From Hybos culiciformis (lineage: Eukaryota > Arthropoda > Insecta > Diptera > Hybotidae): a stretch of 64,000 nt of DNA. The notes under the pieces were generated by a model that did not search any database, was not told where the DNA came from, and saw only the letters and a program-made list of their open reading frames with translations. Where the stretch lies: NCBI GenBank assembly GCA_964007475.1, contig OZ023274.1:21348043-21412042 (forward strand), read 5' to 3'. Both the position numbers and the translations under genes were made by a program. Shown here piece after piece: positions 1-11,780 of this stretch (position 1 is its first letter; each line of letters starts with the position of its first letter).

Positions 1-2383
1 CAAAAAACATTTGTGTTATTTTTTTGCATTTGAGGCAAAAAAGGAATGCTTGTACGGAAAAATGGGTATTAAAATTAATTTAAATTAATTCTTTGTTTTG
101 ACGCGGGTTGAAAGAAGGCATTTGCAATTATACAATACATATTCTCAGATAAGAACTTATTATTCAGATTAGGCTATATTTTTGTATTTCTTTATAAATT
201 ATCAGAATTATAAGTACAGACAATTCGCATTCCAACTTTAAAAAGGACAAAAATTATTGAAAATAGTTCAATTTGAATTAGTTTTTAGTAAAAGAAACAT
301 AATATTCGCATAATTAAAATGAATATGAATATTGTATTTGTAATTTAACAAACATGGTAATTTCAAATACAATAATTTATTTTGCATCCGTGTGAATAAG
401 ATTTATTATAAAACATATAAATTTTGCTGTTAAAAAAATATTTTCTGAGTGGTCATTTAACAGTAATGGAGATAAATGCATGTATAATGTGAATAATTAT
501 TAGGCTGCATGCAAATGATACTTTGTTCAAACCAAAAATTATAATTTGCCTTTATTTATTTGAAATGTTTATTTAAAATGTTTATGCTTCAAGAAAGTTT
601 GATAGAAAATTGTATTAATTATAGTCATTTTCAATCCACGAAAAACAATTTTCACAAAAAAAAAAATGTAAACTTTCCGTTTCAACATAAACTGAAACCT
701 TGTCTGTTGTCTCTAAAATTTTTTCGAAATTACCATCAAATAGAATTTAATTTTTTTTTTTTTAGCAAATATCATAAATATAAATTTAAATAAAAAATTC
801 CCGGTTAATTCAACCATATCCTGATTATGCAAAAAAGTCATTTATACATTTTCTGATTTTATATATAATTTTTTTAAAAATTAGTTTTAATCAAGAAAAC
901 ATTGAAACCACAATCTCGGAAAATTTATTAAATATTTACTTTCAATTTAAAATGCAAATCTTTTTAAATTTACTTTTTTTTTCACTGTGCATTATACAGT
1001 TGTGGCTATAGAGAAAAAGATGGGCACTTTGTGATTAAGTATCTTTTTGGTGGATAAAACAAAAATATGCACTTTTGTTTTTGGTTGAAAAGTAAATAAA
1101 ATTATAAAAGTATAAAAAAAATATATATATAATTTTCATTCTATGTCCTGTGAAAATTGTACATAATCCTTTTGTCTTTGTTTTTTTTTAAAGATGCGCG
1201 AAAATTATTAAAACAAAAAAAGCTTTCGAAGCTTTTTTTATTTGCTCACTGTGTATAGAATATACATAAAATATTGTTTTAAATTCTATAAGTACATTTT
1301 CCCTATAGACATTCTTACATACACATATAATGTAGGTTTACCCTATTTACTCTCGCATAGATACAATATATATATAATAATAAAAAAAAAAAATATAAAT
1401 TCCCTCCTAATTATTTTTCTTTTCTTTTTTGGGTGAGAAAGTGTTTTCTTTTTTTTTTTATTAAGGAGGAGTCGTATTTTTATGTATTTTCATTTTCATT
1501 CAGTTTTATATAAAAAAAAAAATTATGTTATTATGTAGGTTCATGCTTCAATGCACTTAACCAATCTTATAAATTTTATAAATTCTATCGTTTATATAGT
1601 TTGTTTGTTTTTTTTTTTTTATTTACACATTAATATATTTTTTTTTTTGTTCATTCAGAGTAACTTCCATTATATGTATATATGTATTTATGATTTTTAT
1701 TTTTATAATAAGATTATGTAGTTAAGTATGTAAAATGTTTTGCGCCATTATGATTATCCATATAAAAATAAAAAACTATTTTTAACTTTATAAAAAAATT
1801 AAGTTAATGATAATACATTTTGAATATTTTGATGAATATATATTATATGTATGCTTGGCGCCAAAATAAAAATTAAAGAAATTTCATTAATTTTTTAGGA
1901 ACTGTAACTATGTATATAATAATTTAGAATTGAATTAAATTAAAATGATCATTATAGTTCTGTCGTTCTCAAGAATATAATTAAAGCCTACATAAGAATT
2001 TTAACCATAGTAAGTTAGAGAAACTACTGTCTTCTATTGTAATTCCATAAATGATACCCGTTGGCCGTTGCTAGTTTTTTTCTTTTAATTTTTACTCAAA
2101 TGTGTATTTTTATTGAGTTTCTTTTAATGTTTTTTTTTATGTTTTAAATGATCCTGTTCAAATTAGGTTTTATTAAAAATTACTTCAGCTTGGAGCTTCC
2201 AGAAACTCCAATCAAGATGCATTATGAGAACGATTTCAATTAATTATCTACTAAAAATTGTAAACTTGATATTTCTTCATTTAATTCAAATTTTTCAAGT
2301 TCATAAAATGAGCAAATTAAATACGTCAAATATGTAAATTAAAGAAATAGGGTTTAAACTAAAATCAAGAATTTGTTTAATTT
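1..2383. other. AT-rich non-coding sequence
   Basis: No exon-like block with coding bias, splice sites or a recognisable protein motif was seen on either strand. The stretch is dominated by A and T homopolymer runs. The short open frames here are AT-rich and contain nothing but K, F, I, Y and N runs, as expected by chance. Confidence 0.6.
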
Positions 2384-2957
2384 TTTTTTCTAAATTGAGT
2401 CGAGGCCAAAATTCATTTTCAAAATTGCCAGTCGCGGTTCAAACTCACATGGTCAAAATTCATGGAGCCTTTTCGATTACTTCCTTTTGGGATAGTAAAA
2501 TATTTATATTTAAATATTTTTATTTAGTTTTTACCTTTGTTAATTTAATATTATTTTCCGGTCAAGTGTATATTTTTATTCTCTAAACACTTTACAAAGC
2601 TAAACATAATAAGTTAGAAAATAAAACAAGGATATTTTCATTAGTTGATCAATAACTACTTCTTTTGACAACGAAAAAATTCGAGAACCACATTATTTTT
2701 TGAAATGTATATAGTTTTTGTATCTCAAAGCAATAAGTTTAAAAAGATATTGAATGTAACAAAAAAAAAGATAAACTTCATAAATTATGTTTATTGAAAG
2801 TATAAAAAAAAACAATTTATGTTCACATGTTCATGTTTCACCAAAATTTCCAAATTATGATATATCAATTAATTTTGATTAATAAAACTTATTTTGAGAG
2901 AAAAATTCGTAAGTTAAATAAAGTAAATTTGACCGCGACTCAATTTAGAAAAAAAAC
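2384..2957. repeat. Inverted-repeat-bounded element (about 570 bp)
   Basis: The left edge reads TTCTAAATTGAGTCGAGG and the right edge, read on the other strand, reads TTCTAAATTGAGTCGCGG. These are near-identical inverted termini preceded by T-runs. The interior has no coding content. A decayed MITE is the simplest explanation. No clear target duplication is visible because both edges lie in homopolymers. Confidence 0.45.
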
Positions 2958-2969
2958 AAAAAAAAATTC

Positions 2970-3140
2970 TTGCGGCTGGGACATTTTGTATTATGGAGGC
3001 CTAGGGCCCTTTTTTTTATTTTTTTTTACTTTACTTTGGGCGGAGAAAAGACATTTTGTGGCGCGAACAAATTTCATTTTGAAAATGAATTTTGCCCGCC
3101 CATACAAATTTTTCCGCCGTTAAAATTTTGTGTCCCGTCA
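2970..3140. repeat. GC-richer degenerate inverted repeat
   Basis: A short island of higher GC in an AT-rich background. GGGACATTTTGT near its left end pairs loosely with an opposite-strand GGGACACAAAAT near its right end, and a small palindrome (TTTCATTTTGAAAATGAA) lies between. The unit resembles the palindromic units of the arrays at 37.8 and 53.5 kb, so it may be a decayed relative. The open frames across it are by-products of the palindrome. Confidence 0.35.
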
Positions 3141-3284
3141 AAAATATTCTTAAACTCATTTTTTGATTTAACAATAATAAACACCATTGGCCAAATAAAA
3201 GATAAATTTAAAGCAGACAATGTAATCGCTTTGCAAATCTCAAAATCGACGTATGAAAAAGCAAAGGTTTCTTATTATTTTAAA

Positions 3285-4167
3285 CACACTAAAAAACTTA
3301 ATAGCTCCCAAAGCTATTTTTTTAAACAACTGATGCTATTTAAACAGCTAAAAACGAGACAGTACACTTTAATAGCTTGGATTGTTATTGGAAATAACAA
3401 GAACGAATAACAGCGATTGATATTTATTCTGTAATTTCCGCAATAAAAATTGTTGAATTTGCTATTTTATTTTTTGATTTGCTGTACAAATATAGTTCCG
3501 TTTGCTATAAAATTTACTAAATTATAGCAAACTTTGAAGACAAAATGGCAGCTTAGATTAAAAATTTTTGGAGAATATGCTATTAATAATAATAAATTGT
3601 GCTATTTTGCTTAGCATATAGAAAGAAAATCTATAGCAAATTTAGCTATATAAAATACAATTTTTGTTTTATTAAATGAATTTCATTTTTCTTTTCAGGA
3701 ACCAGCAAAACTAAGTTATTTTCGTCAATACCGAATAATTATTAAACAAAATTATCATAAATTTAATCAAATGAAGTAACAATTAATACTATAAGATCGT
3801 GTAATAGGTTTTACATTAATTGTCAATTCATCTGATTAAAATTGCAATAATTTTTTTAAATAATTATTAGGTATTGACGAAAAATACTTATTTTTGCTGG
3901 TTCCCGAAAAGAAAAATGAAATTCATTTAATAAAACAAAAATATATTCAAATAGTTGAAATTTTTATTTTTAATTAATTGCAGATGCATTTTCAGATAGC
4001 AAGATTAGCTATTTTTGTTCCAGCTATATTAACTTGCATTTTATGGCTAATTTAATAGCAAATTTTTATATAAAAGTTGTTTTTATTGCTATAATATATG
4101 GTCAGAGCAGCTGTTTAAAGCTTGCTATTCTGAATAGCAGAAAATGAAACTGAAAAGTTTTTCAGTG
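3285..4167. repeat. Foldback/MITE with nested long inverted repeat
   Basis: The outer ends are CACACTAAAAAACTT on the left and AAGTTTTTCAGTG on the right. This gives an imperfect terminal repeat of the CACTGAAAAACTT type seen in some Tc1/mariner-like elements. Inside, 3659-3785 and 3810-3945 form a much longer inverted repeat with matching AATGAATTTCATTTTTC and GGTATTGACGAAAA blocks. The sequence outside that hairpin is unusually rich in short AGCTAT and TAGCAAA motifs. No open frame of interest was found. Confidence 0.5.
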
Positions 4168-5560
4168 TATATATGCAAATTATTGTTAAAAATATAAAAT
4201 ATTAAGTTATTTATATAATACATATAAATACGTATAAAATACATGTAAAACAATATTAATTAATAAGTTAAAACGTTAAATAAGGTTTATGTTTGAAAAA
4301 AAAAGTATTGAGAAACAGTCCAATTTTTCTGCAATGGCTGAAAGAAAATGACCAAAGAAATAAATTTTCTTAAAATAATACCGCACATCACAAACATTTT
4401 TAATGACTTTGTGAAGTAGAGTTTTTTATGTCTGTCTAATAATTTTCAATACATATTCGTAATTGAAACATTTAGTTATAGTTAGTAAATTTAACAAAAA
4501 ACTTTTTTATCTCTTTAATTTGCAAATCTTATTATTTGGGGAATAAAATAGAACATAAGTTTCACAAGCTAAATTTGTGTGGTTTAATGTTAAAAAAAAA
4601 CAAAAATTTAATAATTATTATGTTTTTCATATCCCAAAGTTCGTAAATATTATTTAGTTAGTCTAAACATATTACACATATACATAATGTTTATGTTTTC
4701 AGGAATATAGACTAAAAATAACATGATGAGAAAAAAAATGTACAACTTTTCTAAGCACATAAAATATATTTTTTATTCGCACATCCTGTGTGGATATTTT
4801 TCAAATTCAAAGGAATATAATAAACGCATGTTTTTGTCTTTTTACGTTTATCTCATAAAACTTTCGTACACATTATTAGAAAATTTTGGTGAAACGAAAA
4901 AATATGAACAAAAGTTGATTTTTTTTTCTTTTTTTTTTTAATAAACATAATTTTTGAAGTTTATTTTTTTTTCTTACTTCTAAAATACGTGTTTCCATTG
5001 TTGTAGCGACAGGTTGTCTGGTCCTTATATTTAAATATTATATTATAGTGGAATTAATTATTTACGAACAAATAACGAAAGTCAATAAACTATCTTTTTT
5101 TTTTTCATTTAAGTAGAGGACAAAGAAGCCTAGTTATTTTGTCAAATGTTTTTACAAATACAATTCCAGGTCTTGATATATGGGTTACTGAAGCTGATGT
5201 CATAAATTGATGTCATGTTGGCATAAATGAGTTTAACACGAAGGATAGAAATCAAATAATTACTTTTCTTTTCCAACAAACCTGAACGTAAACTGTTCCA
5301 CCTACATTGCTTTCGTATTTTTAAGAAATAAAGTCATTGGTTTGAATACCCGATTTCTTACATAAAATATACGATTATCGCACTTTGATTATATTGTACA
5401 ATTACTTTTATAAGACTCAAGAAACTGATTGAAACTTAGTTCAGAAACCAGCTATAGGAGTTACTGTTCAATTTAAACCTCGTATCTTTTTTTTTTTTTT
5501 TTATTAAAGTTACCAAATCACTAGGTGGGATACCTTTTATACTATAAGACGTATGGATTT
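4168..5560. other. AT-rich non-coding sequence
   Basis: No gene, tandem repeat or long inverted repeat was recognised in this stretch. It ends in a T-run just before the LINE fragment. Confidence 0.5.
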
Positions 5561-5569
5561 GGTAATGAG

Positions 5570-5880
5570 GACAGGAAGTTTAGGCGGGATTAAAAAGTGG
5601 GGCAGTAAGTAGATAATCATTTACACTCTTCTTAAAGCGGCGCAAGTCGTAAATCAAGCGTCCGCCAGCTGTCGGAAACAGTTTAGATGGGAGAGCATTC
5701 CACATTCTCGAGGTGCGAATTGAAAACGAATCTCCGAAGCTCGTTCTATCACATCTGGGAATTTTGACGAAGAATGGGTGTGACGTTGAAGCGGTACGTG
5801 TTTGGCGTGAAAATACTTGAAGTTGAGGAAGGGCTTTTACTTCCAGGGAACACGTATCCATTCCAACAAAGTATTTATAA
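5570..5880 (-). mobile_element. LINE (non-LTR retrotransposon) 3' fragment
   Basis: The minus strand has an open frame of about 93 residues (5861 to 5580). It contains RTSFGDSFSIRTSRMWNALP, followed by an FKKSVNDYLL tail. This is the typical extreme C-terminus of reverse transcriptases encoded by CR1/Jockey/Rex-like LINEs. Everything upstream (RT palm, endonuclease) is missing, so this is a 5'-truncated dead copy. Its base composition is clearly less AT-rich than the flanks. Confidence 0.7.
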
Positions 5881-5881
5881 A

Positions 5882-8800
5882 AAATGGAAAGTGAACCTAC
5901 ATTACGACGGTGGTTGAGTGATGTTTTGTTTACATTTTCTCGTTAAAACCCTCTTATAGCTTCGAAAATAAGTTCCAACTAGTGTATATAAATTTCGATA
6001 ATTTATACAATATTACATTTTTAAATGAAATATTATTTTACAATATGACATAAAAAAGGATTATAAAGAAGATAAACCACATGCCGATTAACAATTATTT
6101 TCATTAAATAAAAAAAAAAACATAATTTTCCAAAATAAAAAAAAAAAAAAACCTTGAAAAATCAGTTCAAAAACATTTCGTTATTGTCGCACAAGCACAG
6201 CAACACCATATTTAATATTCCATTAACGTTTTAATCCAAAAGTTTATTAAGTTTTTTTTTTATATATGTATATAAAATCTGGTAATTTCCACATATGATT
6301 CCCATTTGTATGTAAATAATGTTTTCACGAAAAATATTACAAAAATATTGTGAAATGTAATAATTTTTTATTTTTCAGTTTTTAATTGGAGTATAATTAT
6401 TTTTTGGCAATGTTTATTAAAATTTTTTTCAACCACAAAATTATAATTCGAACATTCATCATAATGTCCTTTTTTATTAATTTAATTTCTTTAAATCAAT
6501 TATTATACAAAACAAAAATAAATATTAAGCTTAAATTTTTTAAATTAGGTCCATATTTAAATATTATTTATTCTTTTGTTGGAATGAATGGTTTGTTTGG
6601 GAAGCCTGTAAATTAAAAGAATTGAGTTGTAAATCATAGTAAATAGGCTGCGGCCTGTAATTATACAATTTTCTGTTCAAGTAATTGGCTGCTCTTGGAA
6701 GAAACATACTCTAACTTTTATGAGTTTTCCTGTTTTTATCATTGTACAATTGTACTTGCATACATATTTTAGTTCCTTTATCGCCGAATTATGGTTTAAA
6801 TAAGCTTCCGGGGTCTTTACCTTTTTTTTCATTTTATACAGGATGGCTAAGCTTTTCCTACATGAGCTGTAGAGACATAAATCATAAATATATTTATTAC
6901 AGACTGAGAAATATTATATGTATATATAGGAAATTGACCATAACCATAATTATTAAAAAAGTTCGATAATGAATTTTCAGGAAATAATACTATAAGGTTT
7001 TCCCATTTTATAAAAAATATTATTTTTCACTAATCTGGACTGGCTTGATTAAGTCTGTATATAAAAAAGAAACGTACACTTAAAAACATCTAGTAGTAAC
7101 TTATGTGTAGAAATAAGCTGTTTTAATACCAGGACGAAAGAATTCAACAATCTTTCAATTATTTCAAGTAAAAAATATCTCTCTTATAATAAGCATAATC
7201 TATGAGATTATTTATAATAATAAGCAATAGATTATTTTCTTGTGTGCATTAAAATAATTGCTTAAATTACTATATCAGCTAATAAAAATTTATATTTATT
7301 TTCGACAGAAATTAGTGGATAGGAAAATGTATATGAAGAAAATAAAAAAAAAACACAGATATTGCCGTGCGGTATTACAACAATTATTTATTGAGCGGGT
7401 TCATAATCTGGGTTCTATGTTTTGCATAAATTTCTTTATTTTATTATAGTAGGTAGGGACCTACCTATGTCCCTATAAATAAATTATTATATAAAAATGA
7501 AAAACTGCATGTATATAGAATACACATATTCAAATCTATCTATGTAATCTTACAATTCATTTCTACGCTTTCAGACTTTAATTTTATAATAAATCTTTAC
7601 ATTTAATTGAATTACAATAATTTATGTTAAAAAATGTTGTACTAACAACAATAACTATACTAATAGATTTTTAAATATTTTTTTTTTATTTCTTTTTTTT
7701 GTTCATTTTTTTTTTTAACCGTGTTGAACTGTAGCGTTGTAATTGCTGAATTTTAACACCGTTTTGCTGGTCAAAAATTTCACATTATGCTGGACACAAA
7801 TGTAAAGAATGTCTTCATTTATATTTTTATATTCAATATGTCCAACAACATTATAATTTTTTTTTCTTGTTCACTTTTAAAAAAGGAAAAAACCACAAAA
7901 AAAAAAAAAAAATTGGAAAATTTTGGTATTTTTGTCACATAACAAAAGTTTGTGGCACAAAAAAAAATGTATAAAAAAAAATAAAACATAGTCCAACAGA
8001 GAAAAAACTTGCACCAAATTTTGATGTTGCTGGAAATAAAGAAAAAAAAAAACAAGGTAATCATGAAAAATAAATTTGAACATTTTGTTAAAGAGATTTT
8101 CAAAAAAAGGATGAAAATATTTTTTGACATTTTATATAATTTTTTTATTACTTATATCCTTTGAAAATTGCCTGCGCGCCAATTGACAAAAGGTTACACT
8201 AATTTATACCGATTAATACGGTTACAGAAGTATAGATTCTGTTTTGGTTGAACAATTTAAGATTTCGCAATTTTGGATAAAAAATGGGACAAAATTCAAG
8301 AACAAGACAAGAAAATTCTATCGCCCGACATCCTTATCATTTCCATAGCTACTTTCCACTTATACCTACATTGTTTTAAATACTCTTTATTTCGAAATAT
8401 TGTTAGGAAAATGTTAAGAAAATAATGTTTTACGAGAATTTTTACCCATGGGGTTTGTTTTTCTTGGAAATATTTCCCTGGAATTTATTTCTCTCGGAAT
8501 TGTTTTTGTTTTTTGAAAAATGGTTTTATACTACATTGGTATTGTGTTGTGGTGGTCATTTGCACCTATATAGACCTATATGTGTTCTAGCTATGCGGAA
8601 CTCATTTCAATTATTGTGGTTTCTTATCAGCAAAACACAAGTTATGGAAAGCTTTTGCATATAAAGGAGAGTAAACTTTAAATTTTCAATTACAACATAT
8701 CCTTTTTTTTTTTCAAATGTAATTAAATTATTATTTATAAATTTTTTTATTTTTTTTTATCGTACTTATGTATACTTAAGTTATTTCAAGTAAAATAAAT

Positions 8801-10420
8801 GGCTTATAATAAACTTTTAACTTGGCTACACAATGGCTTAATAACATTTTCAATAACCACTTCTTTTACTTTTTTTTTTGTTTGTTTTTTCTTCTAAATA
8901 AATATGCAACAATATAACATGAAGGAAAAAAAATAAAACATTAATTCTGACAAAATCACCTGTCAAAAATTAAAACTTTATATACATACAAAAAAATCAA
9001 TATACGCTAAATAATAAAAATAATATTGCAATTCTTGATTTGGTTTAATATTTTTTTCTTTTTGAAGCTACTGCTGCTGCTGGTTTAAAAAAAAAAACAA
9101 ATATTTTTCTTCGCAGTAAAACGACTAAAAAATATATATAAAAAACAAAAAAAAAAATATTATTTTCTGCGATTTTTCAAGAAAAATTTTATACAGATGA
9201 CAAAAAAACTCATTGAATTGAATGGGATTTTTTTTTGTGCAGTTGCTGTTGACAAAAAAAAAAATGTATATTTTTCGGTGTAATTTCCGAATTATAACAC
9301 AATACAATGGTGTCACTGTAAATATAATATCGATTTGCCTTGTGCGATGCGAGCGATATACAAGTTAAAGAATATATGTATCGCCAATTGCTGACAGCAA
9401 TCACTGAATAGTTTTATTCTTTTATATGTTTGACATTTTCTTGAATAATTTTTAATGCAATAAATCACAAAAATTACAAGTTTCAGTGTTCTCGGTATAG
9501 TTTTATCATATTATAGAACTTCAATTTATTTTCACACACGCCACCAATTAAGGGCTGGTTGGTGTTTTATGCTTATTAATTATTTTTGCTAAATTTTTTC
9601 AACTATTTATAAACAAAAAAAACTAAAATTTGTTGGATTAATAAAGTTCTAAACTCATTGAATCAAGAAGTCACTTCGATATTATTTAAGTGAAGAAAGT
9701 AAAACTTAGCACTTTCAAATTAGTCTAGTTTCTTGTATATATGTACATAAATATATAATAATATAAAATGTAAGTAATAATAATATACAAAATATAAAAG
9801 AAATCTGACAATTAGGTAGGTTTAGGAAACATTAATTCTTTGCAGAACAATCTTTTGAATTGAACATTTTTGGTATGAACTTCCAGGGCACTGCCTTTCA
9901 ACAAAACTTATTCTTACCTTTAAAGTTTAATTTTTTTTTCAACCAAATATTGAAGTTGTCCACATCACTTGTGTAAGCTCGGGATTTGGTTTTAGCAAGA
10001 GAAAAAAATTGTAAAATTGTTAGGCTTTCAATAATAAAACTATTGTTTTACAAAAAAAATAAATAAAATAAAAACAAATAAAGTGCAAAAACTAAAGAAG
10101 GAATTAGTACGCTCAGGTATTCACTTAATTCAGTGCAGCCACATTGTAAATTACACAATTACGATTTTTTATTCAAAATAAAAAGGTTATAAGCTTTTCA
10201 TATATTTTCTAATAAAGATATAGAGGTTTTTCTACACTGCTTTTTTTTCGAGAAATCAATTTTATATTTTTATATTGTAAAGATGTCGTTCGAGTAAAGA
10301 ACAAATCTGGATTCTGAGTATATTGCTAAGAAAAAAAAAAGCTTAAAAATTTGAATTAATTTCAACTTAATTTAATTTATTTCTATAACGTACTCTTAAG
10401 TATTATTGTTTTAATATTTG
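5882..10420. other. AT-rich non-coding sequence
   Basis: About 4.5 kb with many A/T homopolymers and no exon-like blocks. Open frames around 7.8-8.1 kb and 9.1-9.4 kb are F/K-rich products of poly(T) and poly(A) and have no coding character. Confidence 0.55.
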
Positions 10421-10422
10421 TT

Positions 10423-10464
10423 ATAAAAAACATCAATAAAATCAACAGAAACAACACAATTCAC

Positions 10465-10514
<50 letters not shown>

Positions 10515-10552
10515 TGCATACCATAAGATTTATAATGTTATTGATGTTTTTA
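10423..10552. repeat. (TA)n microsatellite inside a short inverted repeat
   Basis: About 20 TA dinucleotides (roughly 10472-10511) sit between TAAAAAACATCAATAA on the left and its near reverse complement TTATTGATGTTTTTA on the right. The whole segment can form a cruciform. It could be a small MITE in which an internal AT tract expanded. Confidence 0.6.
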
Positions 10553-11397
10553 CAAGGTGCTTAACAGTAAACCAGTAGATATCGTATAGTCAAAATTAAG
10601 AAAATGAATGTTAAAAGGGACTATTAATATAATGGGTTTATAAAGAACAAATCCTTTGGAACTATCCTGATCTTCTTCAGCCAATTCTATTCGCAAGAAC
10701 TTTTTTGGCATTAATTTTTTTGTTTATAAATTAACATGTTATTGATAACATCTAATTATATACTTACTAATAACAACTGACTGCAGTCGCGTTTAGAAGT
10801 TCATTTGTGCATCTAGAGATCTTGAAGATAAACTTTTGGTCTACAAAATTCCTTTCAATTTCAATGGAAAGGAATAATTTGAAGTTTGAAATCAATTAAA
10901 TTAAAATCCAAACAATGTGAATTCTATTTAGAAAAAATTGCTTCGAAAAACTATAAAAAATTATTTTTTTTTTGCGTTTTTCGTTTAATTAGAAATATTC
11001 AAATTTACAATTTGTTTAAAGTTTTTATATAATACTTGTATTGAATTTTCACATATTTTTAAATTTAAATAAAAATTGCATAGTTAGTTGGAATAAAATG
11101 TCTGAAGTGTTTATGGGAAAGGTTAACCACATTCATAATACCATTAAATCTCTTTTGATAAGGGTTGAAAAAGAACTACTATTTATTGATACCATCAAAA
11201 AAATCCCAATGCTGGTGTAGATTTTTTTCTGTTGCAAAAACTTAATAGATAAACATATTCTTAAAGTTGTTGAATACAAAAAAATGTGCTTATTTGAAAT
11301 TATTAGGTAAATGTACTATTCATCCTGTTGAAAATTGAAGAAAACTATAAGTTCTTACTATATTGTTACATTAGGACTACGTCGGAAATCTGTATTA
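10553..11397. other. AT-rich non-coding sequence
   Basis: No gene or repeat was recognised here; it separates the TA-repeat hairpin from the tandem duplication. Confidence 0.5.
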
Positions 11398-11780
11398 ATC
11401 CGGAGTAATGAACAATAAACCACTAAACCAGCCCAAAGTCAACATTTTATGTATTAAAGTAAGGGGGTTTGCTCACCTTATCGTTTATTACTCCGGATCT
11501 AGCAAATCGATGTTCATAAAAATTGCACAGAAAGAAGCGTAATTTTCAGACCTTTAATTTAAGCCAAAAACAGAGGCTCTTCGAGGTCTGGATCCGGAGT
11601 AATGAACAATAAACCAGCCCAAAGTCAACATTTTATGTATTAAAGTAAGGGGGTTTGCTCACCTTATCGTTTATTACTCCGGATCTAGCAAATCGATTTT
11701 CATAAAAATTGCACAGAAAGAAGCGTAATTTTCAGATCTTTAATTTAAGCCAAAAACGGAGGACCTCCGAGGTCTGGATC
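11398..11780. repeat. Tandem duplication of a ~190-bp unit
   Basis: Two head-to-tail copies (about 11398-11591 and 11592-11780) start with ATCCGGAGTAATGAACAAT and end with GAGGTCTGG. They differ by a few substitutions, and copy 1 has an extra 8 bp (CACTAAAC). Each copy contains its own inverted repeat, CCGGAGTAAT versus ATTACTCCGG. The duplication is recent relative to its surroundings. Confidence 0.85.

Noticed and set aside
2827..3410. Overlapping frames of 98 and 146 codons
   Set aside because: They run across a degenerate inverted repeat and into the next repeat element, with no family resemblance.
7819..9404. F/Y-rich frames resembling membrane proteins
   Set aside because: Produced by poly(A)/poly(T) runs; no conserved motif, splice context or composition shift.
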